From: Glycine soja
Lineage: Eukaryota > Streptophyta > Magnoliopsida > Fabales > Fabaceae
Length of the DNA stretch: 64,000 bases
Reading direction: 5' to 3'
Assembly (NCBI RefSeq): GCF_004193775.1
Contig: NC_041002.1
Span: 9,026,485-9,090,484 of the forward strand
Below, in pieces: positions 47,784 through 58,573 of the stretch (positions are counted from its first letter, which is position 1; the number at the start of each line of letters is the position of its first letter). The notes below the pieces were generated by a model, which saw only the letters and a program-made list of their open reading frames with translations, was not told the origin of the DNA and made no database searches. Made by a program: the position numbers and the translations under genes.

Positions 47784-48979
47784 ATGGATTCTAGCATAGT
47801 TGACACTGCAATTACTTCAAGAAAACGTAAAAGAGAAGAGTATAAGAAGATAATCTTATTAGCTGCTGCTTGTGTTGTTCATATGGTCATTGGTGTAGTG
47901 ACATGATATCATAATAATTATTTTGTTAAGGAACCAAGCCATAATTGGGAACTAGAACGTCGCATCTTCCTTAATCGTCTTTATAGAGGGACAGAGAAAG
48001 ATTGCATTGAACAATTGAGGCTTAGTAAAAATGCATTTTTTAACCTTTGTAGAATTTTACAAGAAAAGGGTGGATTAGTAAGAACAAGAAATGTTCCAAC
48101 AACTGAAGCAGTAGCAATGTTTTTACATATCCTTGCTCACAACCTAAAGTATAGGGTAGTGCAATTTAGTTATTGTAGATCTAAAGAAATCATAAGTAGG
48201 CAATTCAACGATGTCTTGAAAGTGGTAATGAAAGTGAGCAAAGACTATTCGAATTTTCAACCCTGTGCTTTAGAAGGTGCGGAAGCAAACAAGTGGAGAT
48301 GGTTTGAGGTAAGTTTATCAATTGTTAGGAGAGATTAGTTAATTATAAAATTTTCTTAGAATCTAAAAAAATTGTCTTGTTTGTAGAGATGTATTGGAGC
48401 ACTTGATAGGACTCATATTCCAGTTACAGTTTCTCCTGATGAGAGACCTAGATATCGTAATAGAAAGAGTGATATTTCTACAAATGTGTTAGCCGCTTGT
48501 GGTCCAGATTTAAGGTTTATTTATGTGTTACCTGGGTGGGAAGAGTCTATAGGAGATTCTCGAGTATTACGAGATGCATTACGTTGTCAAAACAAACTTG
48601 AAATTCCAATGGGTAATATTTCTTGGAAATATTTTTTTTTCTTTTTTTTGTATAGTTTAAGCCTATGACTTTTATTTTAAACATTGTAGGTAAGTACTTT
48701 CTTGTGGATGCGAGATATACCAATGGTCCGGGATTTTTAGCACCATATCGAGGGACTAGATATCATCTCAATGAGTGGATTGGAAACACCCATCAAAGTT
48801 ACAAGGAGTTATTTAATCTTCGTCATGCAAGTGCCCAAAATGCAATAGAAAGGTCATTTGGGATCTTGAAAAAAAGATGGAGTATATTAAGAACTCCTTC
48901 ATTTTTTGATATAAAGACACAAATAAGAATTATCAATGCTTGTTTTGTGTTACACAATTTCATAAGAGACGAACAATAA
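47784..48979 (+). pseudogene. Harbinger DDE transposase, one nonsense codon
   Basis: Exons 47784-48308, 48387-48612 and 48690-48979 join in frame with GT..AG introns to about 346 residues, a near-normal length. The N-terminal helix-turn-helix-like region (DUF8040) reads CIEQLRLSKNAFFNLCRIL. The DDE_Tnp_4 catalytic residues are all present: Asp in GALDRTHIPV, Asp in EESIGDSRVLRDAL and Glu in NAIERSFGILKKRW. The only disabling change seen is TGA at 47904 (codon 41), probably a former Trp codon in VTWYHNNY. Gly-to-Arg after the first Asp is unusual. Paired with the Myb-like gene that follows. Nearly intact but probably inactive as it stands. Confidence 0.85.
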
Positions 48980-49352
48980 ACTGATCAACTTTTAGAAGTT
49001 CAAGACTTAGAATCCTTATCTGTTGTTGATGAAGAGTTAGTCCATCAATCAAGGGAAGGAGTTAAAAATAACGTCATAGATGATATCACAACTATTCAAG
49101 CGACTGAGGAATGGACAAGATTTCGAGATACATTAGCTATGAATATGTTTGCTAACTATCAAGTTAGAAGAAACTTTGCTTAGGGATAGTTCTTTTTTAA
49201 ATGTAATTTGCTATTGTAGACAAATTTTGTGTGCTTTGTTACCATTGTACTTTGCTATTGAAGATAGACTTTTATATACTTTGTTATTGCATAAAAAGTA
49301 GGTTGTATCTAATATTTGTTATGTGCAGGTTAAATAAGTGACATTAACTTCA

Positions 49353-50286
49353 ATGGACTCATCTAATGAAAAGATGTCAGGCAAAAGAAAAGTTTTAGGA
49401 AAAAATAATGAGGAAACAAGAAGTTATTTTACATGGGATTTGGAGATGGAACGTATATTGGCTGATGTACTGAGAGATCAAAGGAATTTGGGTAACAAGG
49501 GCGACGGAGAATGGAAAAGGTCAACATTGAATGCTGTAGCGGTAGTGTTGTCTACAAGCTTCATTGTTAATGTCACATTAGATAATGTCAAAAATCGTAT
49601 CAAATTATAGAGATCGTGGTATGGTATTGTAAGTGACATCCTTGGCCAGAGTGGGTTTGATTGGGATGGCACTAAGCACATGATCACAGTTGAAAATGAA
49701 AATGTTTGGAATGAATATTACACTGTAAGTATTCTTTAATATATTGCTATTTGTTACTCAAAGTAGATTGGATTTGACTTTTTTTTCCAGTGGCATAAAT
49801 CGGCTAAATCGTTCCGATTCAAGGTGCTTCAAAATTGGGATGATATAGTCGATTTGTGTGCTAAAGATAGAGCCACTAGTCATGGAGCTGAAACTGCTAT
49901 GGATGCTGATGAAGCGATGAGTAGAGAAACAAATGAAGTGGAATTCATGGGTTTAGGTGCCAATGCTACTATAGACAGAAGAACCAAGCTCTAATACAAA
50001 AGTAAAACTTGACACACATTCTCACAAGAGAAAAATTGGAGAAAATGAAGGAATAACAGCTTTTTTGGATAGAATGACCAACTCTTTTGATCGAATGGTA
50101 GAAAGAATGGATGATAAAGATATTCAAGAAGTGTTATGTGAGACAGCTTTGATACCAGATCTTAGTAGACAATAATGGGTTAAAGCTGTTAAATGGTTAG
50201 CTGACGACCCGAAGCAGTTAGCTATTGTGAAAGCCCTTCCAATCCACGAAAAGACAGATTATGTTTTAACACATCTTGCAGAATGA
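49353..50286 (+). pseudogene. Harbinger Myb/SANT-like DNA-binding protein
   Basis: ATG at 49353. The Myb_DNA-bind_3-like region begins YFTWDLEMERILADVLRDQR and runs to LDNVKNRIKL, where a TAG at 49608 breaks the frame, probably a former Gln codon. Homology resumes with SWYGIVSDILGQSGFDWD and continues after an intron (about 49724-49791) with WHKSAKSFRFKVLQNWDDI. A frameshift at about 49990 and a TAA at about 50173 follow. The conserved C-terminal stretch ends ADDPKQLAIVKALPIHEK and TGA at 50284. In this superfamily the Myb-like protein binds the element ends and recruits the transposase. Inactive copy. Confidence 0.8.
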
Positions 50287-51181
50287 AACTTGGTGAATAT
50301 TTTTTTATCTACATTTTCTATTTGAACTTTCAAATTATAAAATTGTCTTTTTTATGCCTAGTTGAAGTGATATTTTCACTATAATTATTTGTCTTTCCTA
50401 TTGTGACTTATATTAATTTGTTTCTTCTATGTCAGGTTTTGTGAACAAGGAATAGAGAGGAGGAATTGCATTCTTACAAAACAAGAAAAAAGTTGATTAT
50501 TCTAAAATTGTTTGATTATATTCTTTGTTTTGGACCATTTAATTTGTAAAATAATTCGTGAATTATTGAGTATTATAAGTGAAGTGACATTAATGTTGAT
50601 GATATTTGATTTTAGGTATTGATATGAATTGAAGTATTTTCTTCTCCTAATGTTTTTTAAAATTATTGCAAGATTAGGTAATTAGATTTTTTTTAACAAG
50701 AACAAGGAATTACATATCATTCATCTTTAATATTTTACATAGTATTGTTTAATCCAAGTTTTTTTGTGTGTTACTACAAGAATATTGTGTAAGATTCAAA
50801 ATTGTTTAGCATTAAAATTATTTTGATTATTTACTTATTAAATATTAAAAAATTTGATTATTAAATATTGTAGAACAGTAAATTTATTTTGAATATTTAA
50901 CTATTTAAAAAATGATTCATATTTATTTTCATTCAATATTGAAATTTTAATTTTTAAATAAATATTTAAAAATGAAAATTTAAATTTCATTGAAATTGAG
51001 TTACTTTATCCAAACAAGGAAATTAAAAGACAAGCAATGGAATTGCCTCATCCAAACAAAATATTTACAAAATGAAAAGAATTTAAATCATGACAATTAA
51101 AATGTTGTGCATTTGAATTTCCAAGAAATTTCTAAATCCCCCATCCAAACACATTAATGTCATTGGGATTTAAGGTTAGAC

Positions 51182-51627
51182 CAATGTTGTAAAAGTCGGT
51201 TTGGTCTTTAATATGATTGAGATAATAAGTCAATAATTTAATTAGTGGGTCAGTAATTTATCTAATTTAATTTGGTATATATTGAAAATTTAAAATTATA
51301 TATGTATTCATTATATATAAGTATATAATTAATATTATTTGATTAAGAAAAATCCATCCATACTTCAAAATTCAAAATAACAATTGATAATAATAAAATA
51401 TCAAAATGACGTCATAGAGGTGATCCTTTTTTTTTGCGTGCTTATGTTATGAAACCAGGTTCGATCGGCTGGGTCAGATCGGTCCAATCGGGACTGGTGA
51501 CCTAACCTGTTGGGTTTGTTCAGATCATTTGCATGATCGATCCAATAGTGAAATCGATTCAGTTAGGTCATCAAGTTTCGGTTGGACAGGTCCAACTAAT
51601 CGGACTAAACTGGGTTTCATAACATTG
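51182..51627. mobile_element. hAT-type MITE, 446 bp
   Basis: Perfect 8-bp flanking repeats GGTTAGAC (51174-51181 and 51628-51635). Terminal inverted repeats CAATGTTGTAAAAG (left) and CAATGTTATGAAAC (inverse of the right end). The right half is GATCGG/CCGATC-rich and strikingly less AT-rich than its surroundings. No coding capacity. It lies 17 bp beyond the proposed Harbinger end. Confidence 0.85.
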
Positions 51628-53269
51628 GGTTAGACTTAGATGCTTTGCTTCATACATTCTCTTCTTTGTCCACATTTTATTAGGTTAAATCATAATTGCT
51701 TGTCTTTTTCTTATAAAATTGAATAAAAAACAATTTCTCTTTTTTAGCTATAGTAATTAGAGTCTTTGACTTTTGAGTGAGATGTCAATATATTCTTACA
51801 AATTTTAGTCTTTTGAGTCAACCAAGACTAATAATAGATATAGGATTTAGTTACATTTAAGATTCATTATCCTTTTTTTAAGGATATGCTTTTTTTTATA
51901 AAAAAATAAAGGTTAAATGTCACTTTTGATCCATTATAATTTAATAGTTTTTTAATACATAAATTTCAAAAGTTTCATTTAAGTTTTCGAATGTTTTATT
52001 TTAGTCATTTATTTAATTTTTTGTTAACAAAATTTATATTTTAAATTTTGAAATAATTAAATTATTGGTTATAAATTGCCACTATGTTTAATAATATTTT
52101 CACAAAAAATAATTCATTTAAAAAAATTGGTTTAAACATTCAAACAATTATTATAGTATAATAAAAAAATACACAAAACTAAACTAATAAAGAGAACTTA
52201 TATGCAAGAAGATATTCTGATCAAATAGAAAACAATATAGAAGAGGATTTGAGAAAATAAAAGAGTTCTTGGTTGGCTTGGAAACAGATCTTTGCCGAGT
52301 ACGATCTCTTGCCCTCGAGACTAGAGTTGGAACTCGTCGTCATCATAGGGTAATGACCTTGCTAGCGTTGCCGGTTGCCAGAGCGTCACACTGGTGACAA
52401 AGGTGGTGCAATGCACTCTGCTATGTCGATTCTGCAGCTGATTTGGAGGATGTGGTTGCAAAACGCGTTGTGGCTCTCCTTCGCTATCACCGTTGAGCCT
52501 TTGACTTGTTCTTTGAACCCGACGGCTTACCACGTGGTCATCGGCCACTACTAAGGTTCTGCTTGTCGGTGTCACACTCGTTGGTGTTGGCATCGTCCTC
52601 ATCAACTGCATGAGAACTTTGTCGAGGTCACTAGGTCATCACTTCACCTCTAATCAACATGCATTTCATTTGTGATTTGGGGAAATGATTGAAGTTTGTA
52701 GGCCAAGTGTTTGAATTTATATCCGAGCGAGAAGGAAGGTTGATATGATTATGGAATCGTTAGTGTTAGGAGTGTGAAGGAAGGTTCAAGATTACAAAGA
52801 GGATGAGGGACGAAACGTACTTCACTAAAATAACAACTCATACTAAAAAGAATATAAAATCTTAAAATTATATTAATATGAAAATACCTCGTGTCTTATA
52901 AATAAAGTCAAATAAATAATTCTTTACATAAGTAAAAATATTACTCTCAAATATGGACATATAAAAATAACCAACACTAAAAGTATAACAACATATTATT
53001 TTGAGTACCAACAAAGCTAAAAGTGTATCTAAAGGTAACTAAGTCTTTATATAATATAATATATTATTATACTAATATCTTTTCAAAAAATATAACAATC
53101 TAATATATTAAAACAATTTAATTTATCTTTTCCTTTACTAAAAGATATATTTAGATAATCTTTATTTAATAATTATTGGATTATTTTTGGGATGTTACAA
53201 GGGATCCCAATGTTTTTTTAGAAGATTATAATTTTTAAAAATAAAATAAAGATAGGATCGATATTTAGT
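51628..53269. other. Intergenic DNA with an unassigned GC-richer patch
   Basis: A GC-richer stretch at 52260-52630 is open on the minus strand (52321-52611, 96 codons, starting MQLMRTMPTPTSVTPTSRTL) but shows no recognisable domain and no splice or promoter context. It may be a transposon-carried or random frame. The remainder is AT-rich. Confidence 0.35.
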
Positions 53270-53725
53270 CACAATTGGAAAAATACTTTTCTACGAAGGT
53301 TATTTTGGACATTCTACATCGGCTATTAACCATTGTTGTAGCCAATGTCGTAGAAAGTCTTTACTTTCTATAATGGTTCCCTAAATAACCATCTTAGAAA
53401 AAGATACTCTTCTAAAACGGTTCTTAGTTAAAAACCTTCTTAGAATAGTAGACTTTCTAAGACGATTTTTCAGAGAACCGTCTTAGAATGTATTTTTTGT
53501 ATAAAAGAAATCAATAAAATATATTGAGGATTCTAAGATGATTTTTTAGAAAATCATCTTAGAATGTAGACATTCTAAGACGGGTTTTTAGAGAACCGTC
53601 TTAAAATGTATTTTTTTAAAAATAAAAATAAAAATAAAATATATTGTTGATTCTAAGATGATTTTTCGAAAAAATCGTCTTAAAATGTAGAGATTCTAAG
53701 ACAATTTTTCAGAGAACCGTCTTTG
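53270..53725. mobile_element. CACTA-like terminal remnant with TCTAAGACG subterminal repeats
   Basis: Starts CACAATTGGAAAAATAC, resembling a decayed CACTA terminus. It then carries multiple head-to-head copies of TTCTAAGACGATTTTT and AGAACCGTCTTAGAA-type motifs in hairpins about 85-120 bp apart. The repeat family is different from the one at 6575-7175. No coding part of this element is identified. Confidence 0.6.
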
Positions 53726-54331
53726 AAAATAAAAGTACAAAAGAAGGTAGGGGGGAAGTTGCAACCCGCGGAAAGAAAATGACCACCAAATCTTAAAAAT
53801 TCACATGTGTGTGCATAATCAACTTGGTTACCTAACAAATTTGTAAATTTCTGTTAATCACCAATTATATTAAGAATAATTGTTTCTTTCAATTATATAT
53901 GCATGAGAAATTCAATTATCAAATGTAGGAATCAACGTAAATTAAGGTAAAACTTTTATTTGATATCAAATGATTCTCTTAATAATATTTTTGTTTCTTA
54001 GTATGTGTGAGTAAATTATATTTGTAGATAAACTGTTTGAGATTTAAAAAAAATAAAAAATAATATAACTATTTAATTAGCTATAATGAGAATGTGAGAC
54101 AAGTTTAATTAAGAACATTATATATTCAAACTAAAACAGTACTATAGGGATATTAATTAGTAATTAATTACTAGTCTACTGTTAGTTGCGTAACCTATAT
54201 ATCACAACAACACGAAGAAGGATACAAATGTAAGTATTATTTTATTTTTCTTTTGTTAAAATAAAAATGTAAGTATATGTTTTGATGTTTTGATGGAAAG
54301 AACCTTAACTGTATACGTTTTTTCTTGAGTG

Positions 54332-54333
<2 letters not shown>

Positions 54334-54364
<31 letters not shown>
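54334..54364. repeat. (AT)n microsatellite
   Basis: About 31 bp of AT dinucleotides directly before the CACTA-type end at 54368. Confidence 0.95.
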
Positions 54365-54368
<4 letters not shown>

Positions 54369-54991
54369 ACTACTAGAAAAGAGGCATTTTACGATACTGG
54401 TTTTACGACGATTATACAAAGACCGATGTAGTAAGTAAAACAGTGGCATTTTTGTAAATAATTGTAACTTTTAAAGGCAGTTTCCTCAAAAACAACTTTA
54501 AAAATGCTTTACAACATTGTTTTTTTAAAACTCGTCTTTGAAAACATTGTTTTCCCACTTTCTATTGTTGATGTGGCACATTTTAATTGGGCTAGCTTGG
54601 GCAACCCTAAATGAATAAAATTTTCTTCTACCCACAGTGCCATTCACTCTTCCATTCTTGTTGTCGTTCAGTCTTCCATTCTCATTGCCATTCATTCTTC
54701 TACCCTCATTTTGCGGTCTCTTCAGTCTTCAGTTCCACTTACCTCATAGAGCTGAGTGAGAGCACCCACTTCACTCTCTCTTTCATATCTCATTCTCTCA
54801 TTAAGAAATCATTCAACATTGTTGCACACTTCATTCTCCTTCAACACCGTTGTAGCTCTCATTCACTTTGCATCTCTGTCATTCTCATAGATTCAAAGTG
54901 GTTCTCATAGGTTTCTCACAAGTTTGAACACGTTTTGAACTTGATTTGAATCGCCCTAGGTTTCTAAACTCATTTTCTCTAAAATCCACAG

Positions 54992-55157
54992 GTTCTCTCC
55001 TACGTTGGAGTCTGGCAGCACGACTGCGTTGAAATCATCACCAACGATCAGGGCAACCGTACCACACCCTTTTATGTCGCCTTCATCAATACCGAAAGAC
55101 TCATCGAAGATGCCACTAAGAACCAGGTCGCCATGAACCCCATCAACACCGTATTCG
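54992..55157 (+). pseudogene. HSP70 first-exon fragment
   Basis: Plus-strand translation includes [20 protein letters not shown], then [20 protein letters not shown] and NPINTVF, the N-terminal ATPase-domain region of cytosolic HSP70, without the extreme N-terminus. It ends at a GT at the conserved plant HSP70 intron position after NTVF. Upstream is a spliced-leader-like AATCCACAG. No second HSP70 exon follows, so the piece cannot make a chaperone. Confidence 0.85.
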
Positions 55158-55597
55158 GTAATTCTTCCAGCCCTCATTATCTGCTCAATAATATTTTTAC
55201 CTACATTTTTCTAACAAGCTTTTTACATTTTATCATACTGTTTTATTGTTTTCATTATTTTTTTTATCCGCAAATATTATTTTTAGTTTTGTTAGAAATT
55301 GACCCAGTGTTTGATGAAAGGTACGAGGAGAAGTCGCGTGTAAGTTGAGTTCATGTTTGGTTCATTTCAATTACGATTATTCAAGCCTTTTTTTTTTTAT
55401 AAAAAAAATAGAATGACAATTTTCAAGTTTTCAAGGTTCTTGATATTGCGGGTTACAATTGTGGAAGCCTCTTAAAACTTGTGGACCGTTTTTTAAAACC
55501 TTCGTTATTAGTTTATTAAAATGAGTTTAATCCAAAATTACATGTTGGGAAGCAGATGTGGTCCTCTTTGGGTTGTTTATAGGGTTTGAATTGAGAT

Positions 55598-55599
<2 letters not shown>

Positions 55600-55658
<59 letters not shown>
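55600..55658. repeat. (AT)n microsatellite
   Basis: About 59 bp of TA dinucleotides between the HSP70 and H+-ATPase fragments. Confidence 0.97.
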
Positions 55659-55662
<4 letters not shown>

Positions 55663-55835
55663 AATAGGAATTCTCTTAATCTACCCCAATTTAAGAATTG
55701 TTTTTTATTCTCCCGATATACTTGTTTCAATATTCTATATATGTACAATGTGGAAGGTTTTCATTCTATTGTGGTGTAATTTGTGAGTTGATGATGCTTG
55801 GTGTGATTGTTGATAACTGGGGGTTGTCACTTTGT

Positions 55836-58480
55836 GGGTATCATTACCTTGCTTCTCATCAATTCAACTATCAGTTTCATTGAGGAGAACAATGCTGGTA
55901 ATGCCACAACAACTCTCATGACTTGGCTCGCTCCAAAAGCAAAGGTATCAAACTCAACGTCTTTTTTTTTGTTCTATCTCAATACTGTGTGGATTCCTTA
56001 TTCTTGTTGGTGCAGTTTGCATTTGGAAGGAATCTTTTCTTTCTTTTTGCCTTTATAGTTTCATTTCTCATGAGTGTGTTTGTGAAGGTTCTTCGAGATG
56101 GTAGGTGGAATGATTAAGATGCCTCGATCTTGGTTCCCGGTGACATAATCAACATCAAACTTGGAGATATTATTCCTACAGATGCTCGACTTCTTGAAGG
56201 GGATCCTTTGAAAATTGATCAAGTGGGTTATTTGTTTATTTATTTATTTTTATATATCTATCATATAATATTTGCTCTTTGAATCCTCCACATGCCTAAT
56301 TGGCCAATTATCCTCTTTTTCCTTGGCACTTCGTACTTTTCAGTCTGTACTTACCGGTGAGTCACTGCCAGTGAAAAAGGGTCCTGATGATGGAGTATAT
56401 TCTAGTTCTACCTGCAAACAAGGAGAGATTGAAGTTGTGGTCATTGCTACTGGTGTTCATACCTTCTTTGGGAAAGCTGCTCATCTTGTGGATACTACTA
56501 ATCAAGTGGGACACTTTCAAAAGGTAACTCCCCGCCCCCCGCAGTCTTATTGATATTCATACTTCAGAATTTTAGATTTCATTTTTGTTGTATTTTTTTG
56601 TCGTCTTTTTCAGGTCTTGACTGCAATTGGGAACTTCTGCATATGTTCAATTGCATTAGGGATGGTTGTTGAAATTATTGTTATGTATCCCATCCAAGAT
56701 TGACCCTATCGTTCTGGAATTGATAACTTGCTTGTACTTCTCATTGGAGGAATTCCAATTGCCATGCCCACAGTTTTGTCTGTGACCATGGCCATTGGTT
56801 CGCATAGGCTATCTCAACAGGTCAGTTAGGTTCTTTTGGTTGAGAGCACCTTGGATTTGGGTGGACACATAAGAACTAATGGTTGTGATTTTGTAGGGGG
56901 CTATCACAAAGAGGATGACATCCATTGAAGAGATGGCAGGCATGGATGTGCTTTGCAATGATAAAACTGGGACTCTGACATTAAATAAGCTTACTGTTGA
57001 CAAAAATCTTGTTGAGGTTGGATGCTGAATTATTGAATGGTGTTGTTGGCTTGTTTTCTTTGTGTTTTATATGCACTTGTTCTAATATTTTTTTTAACCG
57101 TTAAGGTTTTTGCAAAATGAGTGGATCCAGATACTGTTATTTTGATGGCGGCCCGAGCTTCAAGGCTTGAGAATCAAGATGCAATTGATACAGCCATAGT
57201 TGGGATATTGGCTGATCCAAAGGAGGTTAGTCATAGTCATAGATTTATTGTTCGCTGGTATTCTTCTTGGAGCATATTTTTTAGCATCAAGCCAACAACT
57301 ATAATCTGCACATTTATATACATTTTTCTAAATTAAAGTTGATCTAGCTTTTTTCTTTTTAACTTACTGCTACTGAAGGCACGTGCTGGCATACAAGAAG
57401 TACATTTTCTTCCTTTCAATCCTAGTGATAAGTGGACGACATTGACTTATCTTGATCAAGATGGCAAAATGCATAGAGTAAGCAAAGGTGTACCAGAACA
57501 GGTAATTTGACAACATCATTTGCATAATTTTATATTAATATTTGGTCTTGTGTATTGTCATTGTGATGTGATTTGTATCATGATTGTTAGATCCTGAATC
57601 TTGCACACAATAAGGAAAACATTGAACGTAGAGTTCATTCAGTGATAAAGTTTGCAGAGCGTGGTTTACGATCTCTTGTTGTAGCATACCAAGTAATTAA
57701 TTTATTGCTCAATCAATTGGTGCATTTGTATGCCTATGCTTTAAGCTGGAAATGTTAATTGAGGCGACTCCTTTCTATACAGGAAGTTCCAGATGGAAGG
57801 AAAGAGAGTGCTGGAGGCCCGTGGCAATTTATTGGCCTTTTGTCTCTCTTTGACCCACCTAGGCATGATCGTGCAGAAACAATACGAAGGGCACTAAACC
57901 TTGGAGTAAATGTCAAAATGATTATAGGTTTATTACATAAGGTAGTGAACACCTTTCCTTTGCTTGTATTATGATAATGAAATCATTGCTCTTATAGTTA
58001 ATGACTTTAACAAGGATTATAAGTAAGCGGTTGTACTATATAAGCAACTGATGTGATTGGAGTCCTGTGAATGTTGGTATAGCTGTTGCACCTGCCCTCA
58101 AGAAGGCAGACATTGGTATAGCTGTTGTTGATGCTACTGATGCAGCCCGAAGTGCATCTGATATTGTTCTAACAGAACCTGGACTTAGTGTTATTATTAG
58201 TGTTGTTTTGACAAGCCGAGCTATCTTCCAGAGAATGAAAAATTATATAGTAAGCTAATGAATTATTGTTAACATCTTCTCAACAATTTTCCCCACTTAA
58301 TCATCTATATCGTTGTTACTTCAGCTGTTATGATACTCCATACGAGACTTCAGTTTTTGGGAAATTTTTGTTTTGTCCTGGCGATCTCCACTTGGGATGA
58401 GTATTTATTTTAATCTGATTAATAAATTTCCTCTTTCATGCAAATTTATGCAGTATCAATTACAATTCGTATTGTGGTAA
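55836..58480 (+). pseudogene. Plasma-membrane H+-ATPase (P3A-type) fragment, 5' part
   Basis: At least eleven exons are recognisable with introns kept: 55836-55945 ([18 protein letters not shown]), about 56087-56222 ([17 protein letters not shown], one stop), 56342-56523 ([22 protein letters not shown]), 56614-56820 ([32 protein letters not shown]), 56897-57016 ([10 protein letters not shown] with the phosphorylated Asp; the usual CSDK is CNDK). Then come 57106-57225, 57379-57501, 57592-57692, 57782-57942 ([16 protein letters not shown]), 58062-58258 ([31 protein letters not shown]) and 58455-58482 (VSITIRIV). The stretch between GVNVKM and APALKK, normally including GDQLAI and TGDGVND, is deleted. 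N-terminal membrane segments are also missing. Multiple stops. It continues after the solo LTR at 60214. Confidence 0.92.
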
Positions 58481-58573
58481 GTGAATTGTTTCGCAACTCT
58501 GGATTTATTTTATGTCTGACATGGTATTTTGGACATTGTAATTATTAGATGGGCCTAATTTTTTTGTTGTGTT

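Larger units (their letters stand above)
44685..51156 (+). mobile_element. PIF/Harbinger transposon with two genes
   Basis: Ends are proposed from inverted similarity: left TATATTTGGATAAGATATTT at 44688 and the inverse of the right end, TGTGTTTGGATGGGGGATTT, ending near 51153. A TAA/TTA flank is present but a perfect 3-bp duplication could not be fixed. The interior holds a long pyrimidine-rich 5' leader (44810-44960), then the DDE transposase (47784-48979) and the Myb/SANT-like gene (49353-50286), both plus strand, the standard gene pair of plant Harbinger elements. Confidence 0.75.

Noticed and set aside
52321..52611. Minus-strand open frame in a GC-richer patch
   Set aside because: No recognised domain; GC-rich sequence stays open by chance more often. 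Mentioned only in the region entry.
54956..55177. Minus-strand open frame over the HSP70 fragment
   Set aside because: It is the antisense of a clear HSP70 exon on the plus strand.
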